NCBI GenBank assembly: GCA_963976625.1
Contig: CAXBLA010000005.1
Coordinates: forward strand, 88,564 to 152,563
Direction of reading: 5' to 3'
Length of the DNA: 64,000 bases
Source of the DNA: UBA1924 sp963976625
Lineage (GTDB): Bacteria; Planctomycetota; Phycisphaerae; Phycisphaerales; UBA1924
Below are positions 1-8,759 of the stretch, piece by piece. How positions within the stretch are numbered: the stretch's first letter is position 1; every line of letters starts with the position of its first letter. The notes under the pieces are model-generated. The model was not told the DNA's origin. It worked only from the letters and a program-made list of their open reading frames with translations, and did not search any database. The translations under genes and the position numbers were made by a program.

Positions 1-832
1 TCTCGAGCGCTTCGCCGGTCGCGGGCTTGCCGTGCCAGCCGCCGCCCTGCATCGATGGTGCGCCCCAGCCCTTGATGGTCTTGGCGACGATCGCGACGGG
101 CTTGGTGTTCTCATCGCCCGAGATGGAGATGAACTGGTCGAAGGCCGCTTTGATCTGATCCGGAGCGTGCCCGTCGATGGTGAGGACTTCGAATCCGAAC
201 GCTTGGAGCTTGTGGGTGAGGACTTCGGGGCTCTGCTGACCCGAAACACGATCGGCCTGGCCGTACTCGTTGCAGTTGAAGATCGTACAGACATTGGTCA
301 GCTGGTGATCGACGATGAAGTCGAGCGCCTCGGCGACCTGTCCCTCGCGTGCTTCGCCGTCGCCGACGATGCAGTAGACGCGCCGGTCCAAGCCATCGAT
401 GCGGGCAGCCTTGGCGACGCCCGCAGCCACGCTCAAGCCTTGACCCAGCGAACCGGTCGCGGCGTCGAAGAAGTCAACGCCTTCCATCGGGTTGGGGTGG
501 CCGTCGAGGACGGAGTGCCAATCGCGGAGTGTGTTGAGATCATCGATGGTGAGTTTGCGTTTGTCGTCGTCCTTGCCAACGACTACGCCGAGTGTCGCCA
601 TCGCGGCGTAGACCGCGGGGACGGCGTGTCCTTCGGAGAGCACCAGGCGATCCGAGGTCGGGTAGTTGGGGTAGTCGGGGCTCCAACGCATCGAGGAGAA
701 CATGAGGGTGGTGACAAGGTGCCCGATGCTCATGGCGCTGGTGGGATGACCCGTGCCGCAGGCGGCGGTCATTTCCAGGCTCAGGCGGTCGAGTTCCAAT
801 GCTTGTGCGTGCACTGCGGCTTCGTATGACAT
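1..832 (-). CDS. tkt: Transketolase, N-terminal part (runs off the left edge)
   Basis: The reverse strand reads a thiamine-diphosphate enzyme from an ATG at 832 out through position 1. Early residues include CGTGHPTSA and LSEGHAVPA, and the middle holds the ThDP/Mg motif GDGEAREGQ followed by FNCNEYGQ, the usual GDG...N arrangement. Next comes TIDGH and AKTIKGWGAPSM, typical of the pyrimidine-binding N-terminal half of transketolase. The enzyme moves two-carbon units between sugar phosphates in the pentose-phosphate and Calvin-type pathways. A GAGGA ribosome site sits about 8 bases before the ATG. About 277 codons are visible, so the second half lies outside the window. It could instead be the separate N-terminal subunit of a split transketolase, which cannot be decided here. 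Confidence 0.9.
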   Translation of the reverse strand, partial: MSYEAAVHAQALELDRLSLEMTAACGTGHPTSAMSIGHLVTTLMFSSMRWSPDYPNYPTSDRLVLSEGHAVPAVYAAMATLGVVVGKDDDKRKLTIDDLNTLRDWHSVLDGHPNPMEGVDFFDAATGSLGQGLSVAAGVAKAARIDGLDRRVYCIVGDGEAREGQVAEALDFIVDHQLTNVCTIFNCNEYGQADRVSGQQSPEVLTHKLQAFGFEVLTIDGHAPDQIKAAFDQFISISGDENTKPVAIVAKTIKGWGAPSMQGGGWHGKPATGEALE

Positions 833-888
833 GTGTGAATCCTCTGTGTGAAAGGCAGACAGTTGCGATGGTGAACGGGTCTCAAAAA

Positions 889-977
889 GCAAAAACGCCG
901 TGGCTTCAATGGTTTTTCCGCGCCTCTACACGAGGAAACGGGAGTCCTTGAGCACGGCGTGGCGTACATACAGTATA
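889..977 (-). promoter_or_regulatory. Possible structured leader or attenuator upstream of transketolase
   Basis: On the reverse strand, ACGCCGTG (960-953) pairs perfectly with CACGGCGT (902-895). A small inner hairpin (CCTC/GAGG, 935-923) lies in the loop. The closing arm runs straight into TTTTTGCTTTTTG, like a factor-independent terminator. A TATACT sequence at 977-972 could be the -10 of a promoter. The layout suggests a short RNA or an attenuator ending about 55 bases before the tkt start. No known riboswitch class was recognised. Confidence 0.35.
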
Positions 978-1068
978 TGGATTCATCCTAGCGCAAAGCC
1001 CGGTTCGTTGCACGCGATTGGGGGCTCAAACAGACGCAATTTTCCATTTGGCCTGCGTTTTGCAGTAT

Positions 1069-1161
1069 TCATCCACAAGCCATCCCCAATTGTGTTCGAT
1101 CCGTGTTCATTCCAGCCTGGCCCGACCCACTACCGCTGCGATTTTCGTATGATGATCCACA
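1069..1161 (+). promoter_or_regulatory. Two DnaA-box-like sites in the long region before dnaN
   Basis: The 449 bases between tkt and dnaN (833-1281) hold no convincing gene. Apart from the tkt leader they carry TCATCCACA at 1069-1077 and TGATCCACA at 1153-1161, each one mismatch from the DnaA box TTATCCACA. An AT-richer stretch follows (about 1160-1200). They could reflect DnaA control of dnaN transcription; with single mismatches, chance is also possible. Confidence 0.3.
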
Positions 1162-1281
1162 GGATATAGCCTCTATTTCTCATTATTTGCCTAGTATCCA
1201 GTCTCACCTTAGTACAAAGACGAGCCATCATCCCCAGCGATCCGTTGGAATGAAAACCCCGATGGCCGATGGAGTTGCGCG

Positions 1282-2451
1282 ATGAAAGTAATCTGTGAAC
1301 GAGCCGCCCTGCTCGAAGCCGTCAACCAAGTCTCGGGCGTTGTGGCTTCGCGTTCGCCGCGGCCTCAGCTCACCTGCATCAAGCTCAGCGCGAGCAAGTC
1401 CGACGCGGGCGCCGAGCTCACGCTCTCGGGCACCGATGCGGAGATCTCGCTGACCGTGCGCATCGGGCGCGTGGATGTCGCCGAAGAGGGCAGCGCTCTG
1501 ATCCCGGCGGACAAGCTCCGCCAGATCATCTCGGCCGAGGACAACGAATCAACACTCACGCTCGAGACCTCGGGCGAGACCACCAAGATCAAGGGCGAGG
1601 ATGCGCTGTTCTCGCTGCACGGTTTTGATCCAGCGGACTTCCCGGTGCTCGCGGATTACAAGGCGATCGCCGAGGGTTCCGCAGCGTCTGCCGCCGCCAA
1701 GGCGTTGTTGTCGACTGAAGCGGGCGTGATCGATTCGCTCGTCACTCGGACACTGTTTGCCGCGGCCCGCGAGAACTCGCGCTACGCGATCAACGGCGTA
1801 CTCATGGTGCGCGACGGCAAGAAGCTCGAGATGATCGCCACCGACGGGCGGCGCTTGGCCAAGTCCACCGTGACGATCTCGGGCGATGGCGAGAGCACCC
1901 AGTGCATCATCCCGTCGAAGGCACTCTCGATGATCCAGAAGCTCACCAGCGATGAGAACGAGCCGGTGCATATCGCGATCACTGATAACCAAGCCGTGTT
2001 CGCGTTCGGCGACGAGCCATCGGACTCGCGTGCGGTCCTCACAACCAACCTGGTCGAGGGCACCTTCCCGCCGTACGAGGATGTGATCCCCCGCGATCTG
2101 GATATCAAGGTGACCTTCAACCGCGACACGCTGGCGTCGGCCGTCAAGCGGGCAGCCCTGCTGACCAACGAAGAGTCGCGAGGCGTTCGGCTCGCGTTCA
2201 CCAACGAGGACAAGTCGCTCGAGCTCTCGAGCCGGGCACCGGAAATGGGTGAGGCGAACATCAAGGTCGATCTCGTCAGCTACGACGGCAACGACATCGA
2301 GATCGGGTTCAACCCGACTTTCATCACCGATGCGCTCAAGGTCATCCACGATCCGGAGATCATGATCGAGCTCAAGGCGCACAACAAGCCGGGCTTGTTC
2401 AAGGCCGGCGGCGATTTCTTGTATGTCGTGATGCCCGTGAACCTGAGCTGA
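1282..2451 (+). CDS. dnaN: DNA polymerase III subunit beta (sliding clamp)
   Basis: The 389-residue product is a full-length beta clamp, the ring that tethers the replicative polymerase to DNA. It begins MKVICERAALLEAV, has the internal landmark ATDGRRLA near the domain 2/3 boundary, and ends in the classical VMPVNLS tail. Length fits the family. A GGAG ribosome site is 7 bases before the ATG. In many bacteria dnaN follows dnaA directly, but here dnaA lies about 27 kb away on the other strand, so the usual dnaA-dnaN operon is broken. The long upstream region suggests its own promoter. Confidence 0.96.
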   Translation: MKVICERAALLEAVNQVSGVVASRSPRPQLTCIKLSASKSDAGAELTLSGTDAEISLTVRIGRVDVAEEGSALIPADKLRQIISAEDNESTLTLETSGETTKIKGEDALFSLHGFDPADFPVLADYKAIAEGSAASAAAKALLSTEAGVIDSLVTRTLFAAARENSRYAINGVLMVRDGKKLEMIATDGRRLAKSTVTISGDGESTQCIIPSKALSMIQKLTSDENEPVHIAITDNQAVFAFGDEPSDSRAVLTTNLVEGTFPPYEDVIPRDLDIKVTFNRDTLASAVKRAALLTNEESRGVRLAFTNEDKSLELSSRAPEMGEANIKVDLVSYDGNDIEIGFNPTFITDALKVIHDPEIMIELKAHNKPGLFKAGGDFLYVVMPVNLS

Positions 2452-2510
2452 TCTCGACTGATCGGTTCTAACACGCTTGAAAACAATCAGTTATGCTGAT
2501 TTGCAAAGCT

Positions 2511-2978
2511 TCACAACGAACCGACAGGTTCGGGTGAGGCTTTTTCGATGGGGTCAGATGCTCGGGCGTGGTGGATCAGGCGAACCGCGGGTACTGAACG
2601 GGCTGTGCTGCGATGGCGGACGCGTGGGGCGGGCTCTCCTGAAACAACCGACTTATAAACACTTGACGCGGCGCGTTTTACAACCGTGCGATCGTGGGCG
2701 ATGCTCAGCATGGTCAGCACGGGCATGCACACGAGCCCGAGGATGCCCGCGAGCTCGATGGTGCTCATGGTTTGGAGTGTTTCCGGGCTCACGGTTGTCA
2801 CCACGAGCACCGCGCCCAGCAGCAGGCTGCCGAAACCAATCGAGACCAGCAAGCCCCGGCGGATGCGCGACCAGCTCGATCGCCCCGTACCATCACCAGA
2901 ACGCTGATGAGCGTGATTGAAAAACGGATCGTGTTCTGTCAAAAATCGTCCCTCTGAAGTCTGAGAAGCATCCTGCAT
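2511..2978 (-). CDS. Small membrane protein of unknown function
   Basis: The 155-residue product has two clear hydrophobic segments near residues 43-65 and 77-95 (GFGSLLLGAVLVV and GILGLVCMPVLTML), then a basic C-terminal tail rich in Arg and Ser. The N-terminal 40 residues are polar. A two-pass inner-membrane protein with both ends on the same side is the simplest topology. No family was recognised. The gene stands alone between dnaN and the divergent bamA operon. The opposite strand also has an open frame here, but it lacks any membrane or domain pattern, so this strand is preferred. The start at 2978 is the first ATG and has no strong ribosome site. Confidence 0.6.
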   Translation of the reverse strand: MQDASQTSEGRFLTEHDPFFNHAHQRSGDGTGRSSWSRIRRGLLVSIGFGSLLLGAVLVVTTVSPETLQTMSTIELAGILGLVCMPVLTMLSIAHDRTVVKRAASSVYKSVVSGEPAPRVRHRSTARSVPAVRLIHHARASDPIEKASPEPVGSL

Positions 2979-3114
2979 CGGGTGAATACTCTATCCTTCT
3001 CCAGAATGTCAAAACGCCGAGCGCGTTTGGGCCAATCCGCACAGACACCCGTCGCAACGCACCCCTCGATTTGTGTTGCGGGCCAAGGGCGTGTATCGTC
3101 ACCGTACGAGGTTT

Positions 3115-5784
3115 ATGTCGTTGAAGCACACACCATCACGAACGCCCCTATCCACACGCGCCCAGACCTGTACCAGCGCCCGTGCCCGCTTGCTCGCGAT
3201 CGTCGCGGCCGCCGGCACCCTGAGCGCGACCAACGGGATCACCCTCGCCCAGTCGAGCGACGCCCAACCAACCAACACGGCGGGGCTGTCTTCGTCCGAT
3301 GACCCGATGGCCATCTACGAGCACCGGATGATCTCGAGTGTGTCGGTCCGCCCGGCGTTGATTGAGGACCAGGAATCCCCGCTCTCACTCGAGGCTCAGC
3401 AGGAAGCCGTCAACAACATCCGCTCGCTCAGCGGGACCATCTTCGACGCCAAGACCATCCGCGACGACATCCGTCGGCTCAATCGGCTCGGCTCGTTCTC
3501 AAGCGTCGAGGTCTACGCCGGGATCAACGACGACGGGACCGTCCAGATTGTCTTTGAGGTGCTCGAACGCCGACTGGTGGTCGATGTGCAGGTCGCGGGC
3601 AACGAAGCGATCAACGATAACAAGCTGGCCGCGGTAGTCGATGTGATCTCGGGCACGCCCATCGATCGGTTCCAGATCGACCGGTCCGCCCGGCGCATGG
3701 AAGATCTGTACCGCCAGAAGGGGTACTACCACGCGCGCGTGACGGTTGACGAGGAAGAACTGGCCGACACGGGCCTTGTCCTCTTTCGGATTCTTGAGGG
3801 CGATCGGTTGAAGGTCACCGCGATCCGGTTCTCGGGGCATGAGTCGTTCACGGCCAAGCAGCTGCGGCGTGAGCTCGACACCAAGACCGCATCGTTCTTC
3901 CGCAAGGGACAGCTCGACGACAACACGCTCAACTCCGATATCGCCAATCTGATCGAGTTCTATAAGGACCGCGGGTATCTTGATGTCCGGGCGGACCGAT
4001 TGATCCAGCCCGCCCCCAATGGGCGTGAGTCGATCATCACCTACATCATCGAAGAGGGCCCGCTCTACACCCTGCGCTCGGTGAAAATTATTGTTCAGAC
4101 TGAGGACGGCGAAGAGCCGGTGTTTAACAAGGAGCAGATCGCCGGGCTGATGAGCATCAAGGCTGGCGATATCTTCTCCGTGCGTGAGCTTGATCGCTCG
4201 ATCAGTATCGTGCGTTCGGCCTACGGCCAGATGGGCTATGTCGATGCGGGCACGCTCGAAACACGAAACATCTATTCGAGACAGCTCAGAGACCCTGTTG
4301 AACCAGTCGTCGACCTGCGGGTGGAGATCTTCCAAGGGAAACGCTTCCGGGCCGGCGAGGTGATTATCCAGGGCAACGACCTGACCCGCCAGGAAGTCAT
4401 CCGCAGGCACATCGAGATCCGCCCGACGCGCCCGCTCGACACCACCGCGATGGACCGCTCGAAGGTGCGTCTGCGTCGGCTCAACCTGTTCCATCGACGG
4501 ACGGGCACGAAGATCACGCCTCAGGAGCCCGGGGTGGAGTTCTTCGCCGAAGTCTGGGATGACGAGTTCATCCCCCGAGCCCGCAGGAATGATCCGAACA
4601 CAAACAAGCCGAGCACGAACAAGCCGAGAGCAGCCGATGCCCCGCGCGATCCGGACACAAGCATCTCGCTCAACCCGTCGGACCAGTCGGACTACCGCGA
4701 TGTACTGATCCAGATCGAAGAGACCAACACGGGCTCGTTCGATATCGGCGCGGCGGTATCGTCGGATTCTGGCGTTATTGGGCGCGTCGCGCTCACGCAG
4801 CGCAACTTCGATATACGCGACACCCCTGATTCGCCCGGCGAGTTCTTCTCCGGGCGCGCCTTCCGTGGCGGCGGTCAGACCTTCCAGATCGAGATGCTCC
4901 CGGGCAACCGCGTGCAGACCTACTCGATCGGGCTCATCGAGCCGTACTTGCTCGAATCAAACTACTCGGGCTCAATCAACCTGTCGTACCGCAACCGTGA
5001 CTTTGATGAGTTCGACGAGCAGCGCATCGGTGCCCGCATCGGGCTCGGACGACGCTTCGGCACGCGCTGGGAGGGCGGGCTGAACCTGCGGACCGAAGAG
5101 GTTAGCCTCTCGGATATCGAGCCCGATCGCCCGGTCGATATCTTCAAGGTCGAGGACGCAAACCTGCTTGTCGGGCTGCGGGCCAACCTGCAGCGCACCA
5201 CGCTCGACTCGCTCATCCGCCCGACCAGCGGCTCACGCACAAGCCTGTCGGTCGAGCAGGTCATGGGCGACTTTGAGTTCACCAAGTTCACCGCGTCGCA
5301 CGCGACCTATATCCCCATTCGTGAGGATTACCTCGGGCGATCAACCATCCTGAGCCTCAAGGGTCGGATCGGGTACATCCCCCAAGGACGCGACAACACC
5401 CCCACCTACGAACGCTTCTACATGGGTGGGCAGAACTTCCGCGGCTTCGACTTCCGCACCGTCTCGCCCAAGGGCATCCGCAACGACAACGGCTTGCCCT
5501 CCGACGATCCGATCGGCGGCACATGGCAGCTCTTCACCGGCGTGCAGATCGAACAGCCGATCTACGAGGACATCTTCTCGCTCGTTGGCTTTGTCGATGC
5601 GGGTACAGTCACCTTCGATCCCGGGCTCGATGACTTCCGTGTCTCGGTGGGCTTTGGTATCCGCTTCCATGTGCCGGCGCTGAGCCCGGCTCCCCTGGCG
5701 TTCGACTTCGGGTTCCCGATCATCAGTGAAGACACCGACGAAGACCGATTGTTCACCTTTACGATCGACCTGCCGTTCAACTAA
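3115..5784 (+). CDS. bamA: Outer-membrane assembly protein BamA (Omp85 family)
   Basis: This 889-residue protein is the core of the machinery that inserts beta-barrels into the outer membrane. After a basic N-terminus and signal-peptide-like stretch (LLAIVAAAGTLSA) come about five POTRA repeats, then a C-terminal barrel. The barrel contains the substrate-exit landmark FRGF (in YMGGQNFRGFDFR) and ends in alternating hydrophobic strands. The ATG at 3115 is chosen because GAGG lies 5 bases upstream; an in-frame GTG at 3073 is possible. A low-complexity linker with repeated TNKPS/TNKPR separates the last POTRA from the barrel. The gene opens a run with skp, lpxD and lpxC, the usual bamA neighbourhood. 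Confidence 0.92.
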   Translation: MSLKHTPSRTPLSTRAQTCTSARARLLAIVAAAGTLSATNGITLAQSSDAQPTNTAGLSSSDDPMAIYEHRMISSVSVRPALIEDQESPLSLEAQQEAVNNIRSLSGTIFDAKTIRDDIRRLNRLGSFSSVEVYAGINDDGTVQIVFEVLERRLVVDVQVAGNEAINDNKLAAVVDVISGTPIDRFQIDRSARRMEDLYRQKGYYHARVTVDEEELADTGLVLFRILEGDRLKVTAIRFSGHESFTAKQLRRELDTKTASFFRKGQLDDNTLNSDIANLIEFYKDRGYLDVRADRLIQPAPNGRESIITYIIEEGPLYTLRSVKIIVQTEDGEEPVFNKEQIAGLMSIKAGDIFSVRELDRSISIVRSAYGQMGYVDAGTLETRNIYSRQLRDPVEPVVDLRVEIFQGKRFRAGEVIIQGNDLTRQEVIRRHIEIRPTRPLDTTAMDRSKVRLRRLNLFHRRTGTKITPQEPGVEFFAEVWDDEFIPRARRNDPNTNKPSTNKPRAADAPRDPDTSISLNPSDQSDYRDVLIQIEETNTGSFDIGAAVSSDSGVIGRVALTQRNFDIRDTPDSPGEFFSGRAFRGGGQTFQIEMLPGNRVQTYSIGLIEPYLLESNYSGSINLSYRNRDFDEFDEQRIGARIGLGRRFGTRWEGGLNLRTEEVSLSDIEPDRPVDIFKVEDANLLVGLRANLQRTTLDSLIRPTSGSRTSLSVEQVMGDFEFTKFTASHATYIPIREDYLGRSTILSLKGRIGYIPQGRDNTPTYERFYMGGQNFRGFDFRTVSPKGIRNDNGLPSDDPIGGTWQLFTGVQIEQPIYEDIFSLVGFVDAGTVTFDPGLDDFRVSVGFGIRFHVPALSPAPLAFDFGFPIISEDTDEDRLFTFTIDLPFN

Positions 5785-5923
5785 AACTGCTCTTGCCGGC
5801 TTTGTGACCCGCTTGATACATAAACCCGGCGAGAAATCGTCGGCTTTGTGTCAACCGGTGCGCCGGCGATGGGTATACCATTGAGGGACACGACACAGAA
5901 CCGATACGCACGGAGATTTGACC

Positions 5924-6568
5924 ATGTTTTCGAAAACCCCACGCCCGACCCACACCAAGCCCTCGATGATCTCCAGATTCTCGATGATCCCGGCGGCCGC
6001 TGTCTTGCTCGCGGCCTTCGCATGGCAGGCGGGCGCGAACGCCTCGCGTCCACCGGCCCAGCCGACGGCCATCGCGACGGTTGATATCGTGAGCATCATC
6101 GACAAGCTCGAAGAACGATTGGTGCGCGAAGCCGAGCTTGAGCAGAGCAAGGCCAGCCGCCAGGCCCAGCTCGACGAGGTGATTGAGAATCTCAAAGCGA
6201 TCCAGGCCGATCTCGAGTTCCTCGAGCAGGGCACCAACGAACGCAAAGAGAAGATCCGCCAGGCGATGGAAACACAGGCCGTGGTCAAGGCTCGCGGCGA
6301 TGCGCTCAACCAGATCCTCTCGATCGATCGCGGGAATGTGACCAAAGAGATGTACGGCAAGATCACCGAGGCGATCTCCCGCATCGCCGATCGCGAGGGC
6401 TACGACATCGTGCTCTTCGACGATTCGCTCTTCTCGGTCCCATCCGATGTGCCCTTCGCCGATGTGTACCGCTCGATCGTCACCAAGAGCGTGATCTACA
6501 AGCACGAGAGCGTGGACATCACCGAGCAGGTCATCACGCTGATGAACAACGAGTACACCGCGCCCTGA
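5924..6568 (+). CDS. OmpH/Skp-family periplasmic chaperone
   Basis: The 214-residue product has an N-terminal signal-like segment (IPAAAVLLAAFAWQAGANA) and then a long, charged helical region with heptad-like spacing, about residues 45-130, as in the coiled-coil tentacles of Skp. Skp holds unfolded outer-membrane proteins in the periplasm and hands them to BamA. Position directly after bamA and before lpxD is the classic order. GGAG lies 8 bases before the ATG at 5924. An in-frame TTG two codons upstream is less likely. Confidence 0.85.
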   Translation: MFSKTPRPTHTKPSMISRFSMIPAAAVLLAAFAWQAGANASRPPAQPTAIATVDIVSIIDKLEERLVREAELEQSKASRQAQLDEVIENLKAIQADLEFLEQGTNERKEKIRQAMETQAVVKARGDALNQILSIDRGNVTKEMYGKITEAISRIADREGYDIVLFDDSLFSVPSDVPFADVYRSIVTKSVIYKHESVDITEQVITLMNNEYTAP

Positions 6569-6592
6569 TTTTGATTGATCGAACCTCAACGG

Positions 6593-7708
6593 ATGCTCAA
6601 CACGATGACCACACAACAAGAGCCCGCTCAATCCAGCGACCCATCGAGCCCCGGCGAGGTTTCTATCCGAGCCGACGAGCTCGCGGCCATGGTTGAAGGG
6701 CGGCTGGTCGGTAATCCGGAGATTGTGCTGAGCACGCTCGCACCGATCGAGGACGGGCATGAAGGTGCGCTCACTTTTATCCGATCGCAGAGCTTTGCCA
6801 AGGGCTGGGGCGAGTCCAAGTGTCAGGCGGCTCTGGTCAGCGAGGGCATCGAGATTTCTGACCATGACCCCGAATCGCGGGCGCTGATCTATGTCGAGGA
6901 CGCGGATGTCGCGGTGGTCAAGATCCTCAACGCGATCGCGCCCAAGACCGCGCTCCCTGAGTCCGGAATCCATCCCAACGCGTGCGTCGATCCCAGCGCC
7001 GATGTCGACCCGTCCGCATCGATCGGGCCAGGATGTGTGGTCTGCAAGGACGCCCATGTGGGCAGCGGTGTCGTGCTGATGGCCAATGTGTATGTCGGGC
7101 AAGATGCAACCATCGGACAGGGCACGCTGGTGCACCCGGGCGTGGTGATCGGGGATCGCTGCTCGATTGGACAACGCGGGCTGATCTTCGCCAACTGTGT
7201 GATCGGAGCCGACGGCTTCGGGTTCTTGCTCGCCACCGACGATCGACCAGTGACCAAGGTGCCTCAGATCGGGAGCGTGGAGATCGGCGACGATGTCGAG
7301 ATCGGCGCATGCTCGACGATCGATCGCGCCAAGTTCGGCGTCACCCGGATCGGCAATCGCACCAAGCTTGATAACCAAGTGCATGTGGCCCACAACTGCA
7401 TCGTCGGCGACGATGTGCTGCTTTGTGGGCGCACGACTTTGGGCGGCTCGGCGACCATCGGCGATCGCACCATGGTCGGGGGCGCGGTCGTGCTCAACGA
7501 CCAGGCGACCGTCGGTAAGGATGTCAAAATCGCGGGCGGCGCGATCGTGCTCGACGAGATCGCCGACGGCGAAACTGTGCTGGGCGTCCCCGCGATGCCC
7601 GCGCGGATCGCGATGGCCAACATCGCGGCCCAGCGGAACCTGGCCAAGTTCTGTCGGCGCGTGGATAAGTCGCTCAAAAAACTCGACGACAACTACTCGG
7701 CGTCTTGA
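6593..7708 (+). CDS. lpxD: UDP-3-O-acylglucosamine N-acyltransferase LpxD
   Basis: LpxD adds the N-linked acyl chain to UDP-3-O-acylglucosamine, the third step of lipid A synthesis. The N-terminal 110 residues look like the LpxD uridine-binding domain. They are followed by a long left-handed helix of hexapeptide repeats (for example VGSGVVLMANVYVGQDATIG). The catalytic His is in NQVHVAHNCIVGDD. The C-terminal helix after VLGVPAMPAR matches the family. The start may be 6593 or the next in-frame ATG at 6605; neither has a strong ribosome site. The stop lies 3 bases before the lpxC ATG, implying coupled translation. Confidence 0.95.
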   Translation: MLNTMTTQQEPAQSSDPSSPGEVSIRADELAAMVEGRLVGNPEIVLSTLAPIEDGHEGALTFIRSQSFAKGWGESKCQAALVSEGIEISDHDPESRALIYVEDADVAVVKILNAIAPKTALPESGIHPNACVDPSADVDPSASIGPGCVVCKDAHVGSGVVLMANVYVGQDATIGQGTLVHPGVVIGDRCSIGQRGLIFANCVIGADGFGFLLATDDRPVTKVPQIGSVEIGDDVEIGACSTIDRAKFGVTRIGNRTKLDNQVHVAHNCIVGDDVLLCGRTTLGGSATIGDRTMVGGAVVLNDQATVGKDVKIAGGAIVLDEIADGETVLGVPAMPARIAMANIAAQRNLAKFCRRVDKSLKKLDDNYSAS

Positions 7709-7710
7709 GT

Positions 7711-8568
7711 ATGCAACGAACAACGCTCAACGCGCCGCTGCAGTTCTCTGGCACAGGGCTGTTCTCCGCTCTGCCCTGCACGATCACGCTGCGCCCTTCG
7801 CACGATCATCGCGGAATCGTCTTTGAGCACATGGGCAAACAGATCCCAGCCCACATCGATGCGTTATCGAGCGTACCTGTGCACCCTGCGTTTGCGAGCA
7901 TGCCGCCGCGGTGCACGGGTGTGGGTAACGACCAGATCAACATCGCCACCATCGAGCATCTGCTCTCGGCCTTGTGCGGCCTGGGCATCAGCGATGCGCT
8001 TATCGAGATCGAATCGACCAATGCGCACTGCGAGATCCCCATCCTCGATGGCTCCGCGATCGAGTTCGTTCACGCGATCAACACCAGCGGGATCGAAACA
8101 CTCGATGCCACAATCAAACCGATCACCATCACCGAGCGGATCGTGATTGAAGACGACGACGCATCAATCAGCATTGAGCCGAGCGAACAACCAAGCTACG
8201 CGTACACGCTCGATTATCCCCAGCCCGAGATCACCAATGCGAGCGTCACCTGGGATGGCGACGCGAGCGATTATGCCGAGCGCATCGCCCACGCCCGCAC
8301 CTTCTGTCTTGAGCACGAAGCCGACGCGATGCACAGCGCCGGGCTCTTTACACATCTGAGCACCAGCGACATGCTGGTGATCGCCAAAGCCGGCCCGATC
8401 GACAACACGCTGCGCGATCCCCGCGAGTGCGCCCTGCACAAGCTGCTCGATCTGATCGGTGATCTGGCGCTCGTTGGCCGCCCATTGCAGGCGAAGGTGC
8501 ACGCGATCAAGTCAGGGCATCGCATGGCCCATCAGGCGGCTCGGGCGATCATCGACCAACAATCTTGA
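7711..8568 (+). CDS. lpxC: UDP-3-O-acyl-N-acetylglucosamine deacetylase LpxC
   Basis: LpxC is the zinc deacetylase that commits UDP-3-O-acyl-GlcNAc to lipid A. The 285-residue product carries the three diagnostic elements: TIEHLLSAL (zinc His and catalytic Glu), HKLLDLIGDLAL (zinc His and Asp) and the C-terminal KSGHRMAH. It is slightly shorter than the roughly 305 residues of the Escherichia coli enzyme and is not fused to FabZ. It follows lpxD almost without a gap. In metabolic order LpxC acts before LpxD. The two together argue that this organism makes lipid A. Confidence 0.95.
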   Translation: MQRTTLNAPLQFSGTGLFSALPCTITLRPSHDHRGIVFEHMGKQIPAHIDALSSVPVHPAFASMPPRCTGVGNDQINIATIEHLLSALCGLGISDALIEIESTNAHCEIPILDGSAIEFVHAINTSGIETLDATIKPITITERIVIEDDDASISIEPSEQPSYAYTLDYPQPEITNASVTWDGDASDYAERIAHARTFCLEHEADAMHSAGLFTHLSTSDMLVIAKAGPIDNTLRDPRECALHKLLDLIGDLALVGRPLQAKVHAIKSGHRMAHQAARAIIDQQS

Positions 8569-8705
8569 TGCAATGACCAAGCTTGTGCGCAAAGTCGCGG
8601 CGCTGTGCCTGCGCACTGTTGCATTCTGTTGTGTGCACTGTACCATTCCTCTGCCCGCCCGGCCGATGAGTCATCGGCTCGGTCTACCCCGCACAACGCC
8701 CCGTT

Positions 8706-8729
8706 GACGATCGATCGCGTGCGATCGTC
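8706..8729. repeat. Perfect 8-bp inverted repeat before the lipoprotein gene
   Basis: GACGATCG (8706-8713) pairs with CGATCGTC (8722-8729) around an 8-base loop. It sits about 30 bases before the lipoprotein start and has no T-run, so it is not a standard terminator. An operator or mRNA hairpin are possible roles. Confidence 0.3.
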
Positions 8730-8759
8730 GGCGTGGTTGAACACGCGGGGAGAACATAC

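Noticed and set aside
32..829. Forward-strand open frame of 265 codons at the left edge
   Set aside because: The reverse strand reads a clear transketolase across the same bases.
2477..2920. Forward-strand open frame opposite the small membrane protein
   Set aside because: It has low-complexity Arg/Cys-rich content and no membrane or domain pattern, while the reverse strand gives two clean membrane helices.
5777..7723. A very long reverse-strand open frame opposite skp and lpxD, and similar long opposite-strand frames elsewhere (for example 3499-4494, 21637-22815, 26197-27369 and 43509-44972)
   Set aside because: GC-rich codon bias keeps the opposite frames open. The products have no domain pattern and lie fully over well-supported genes.
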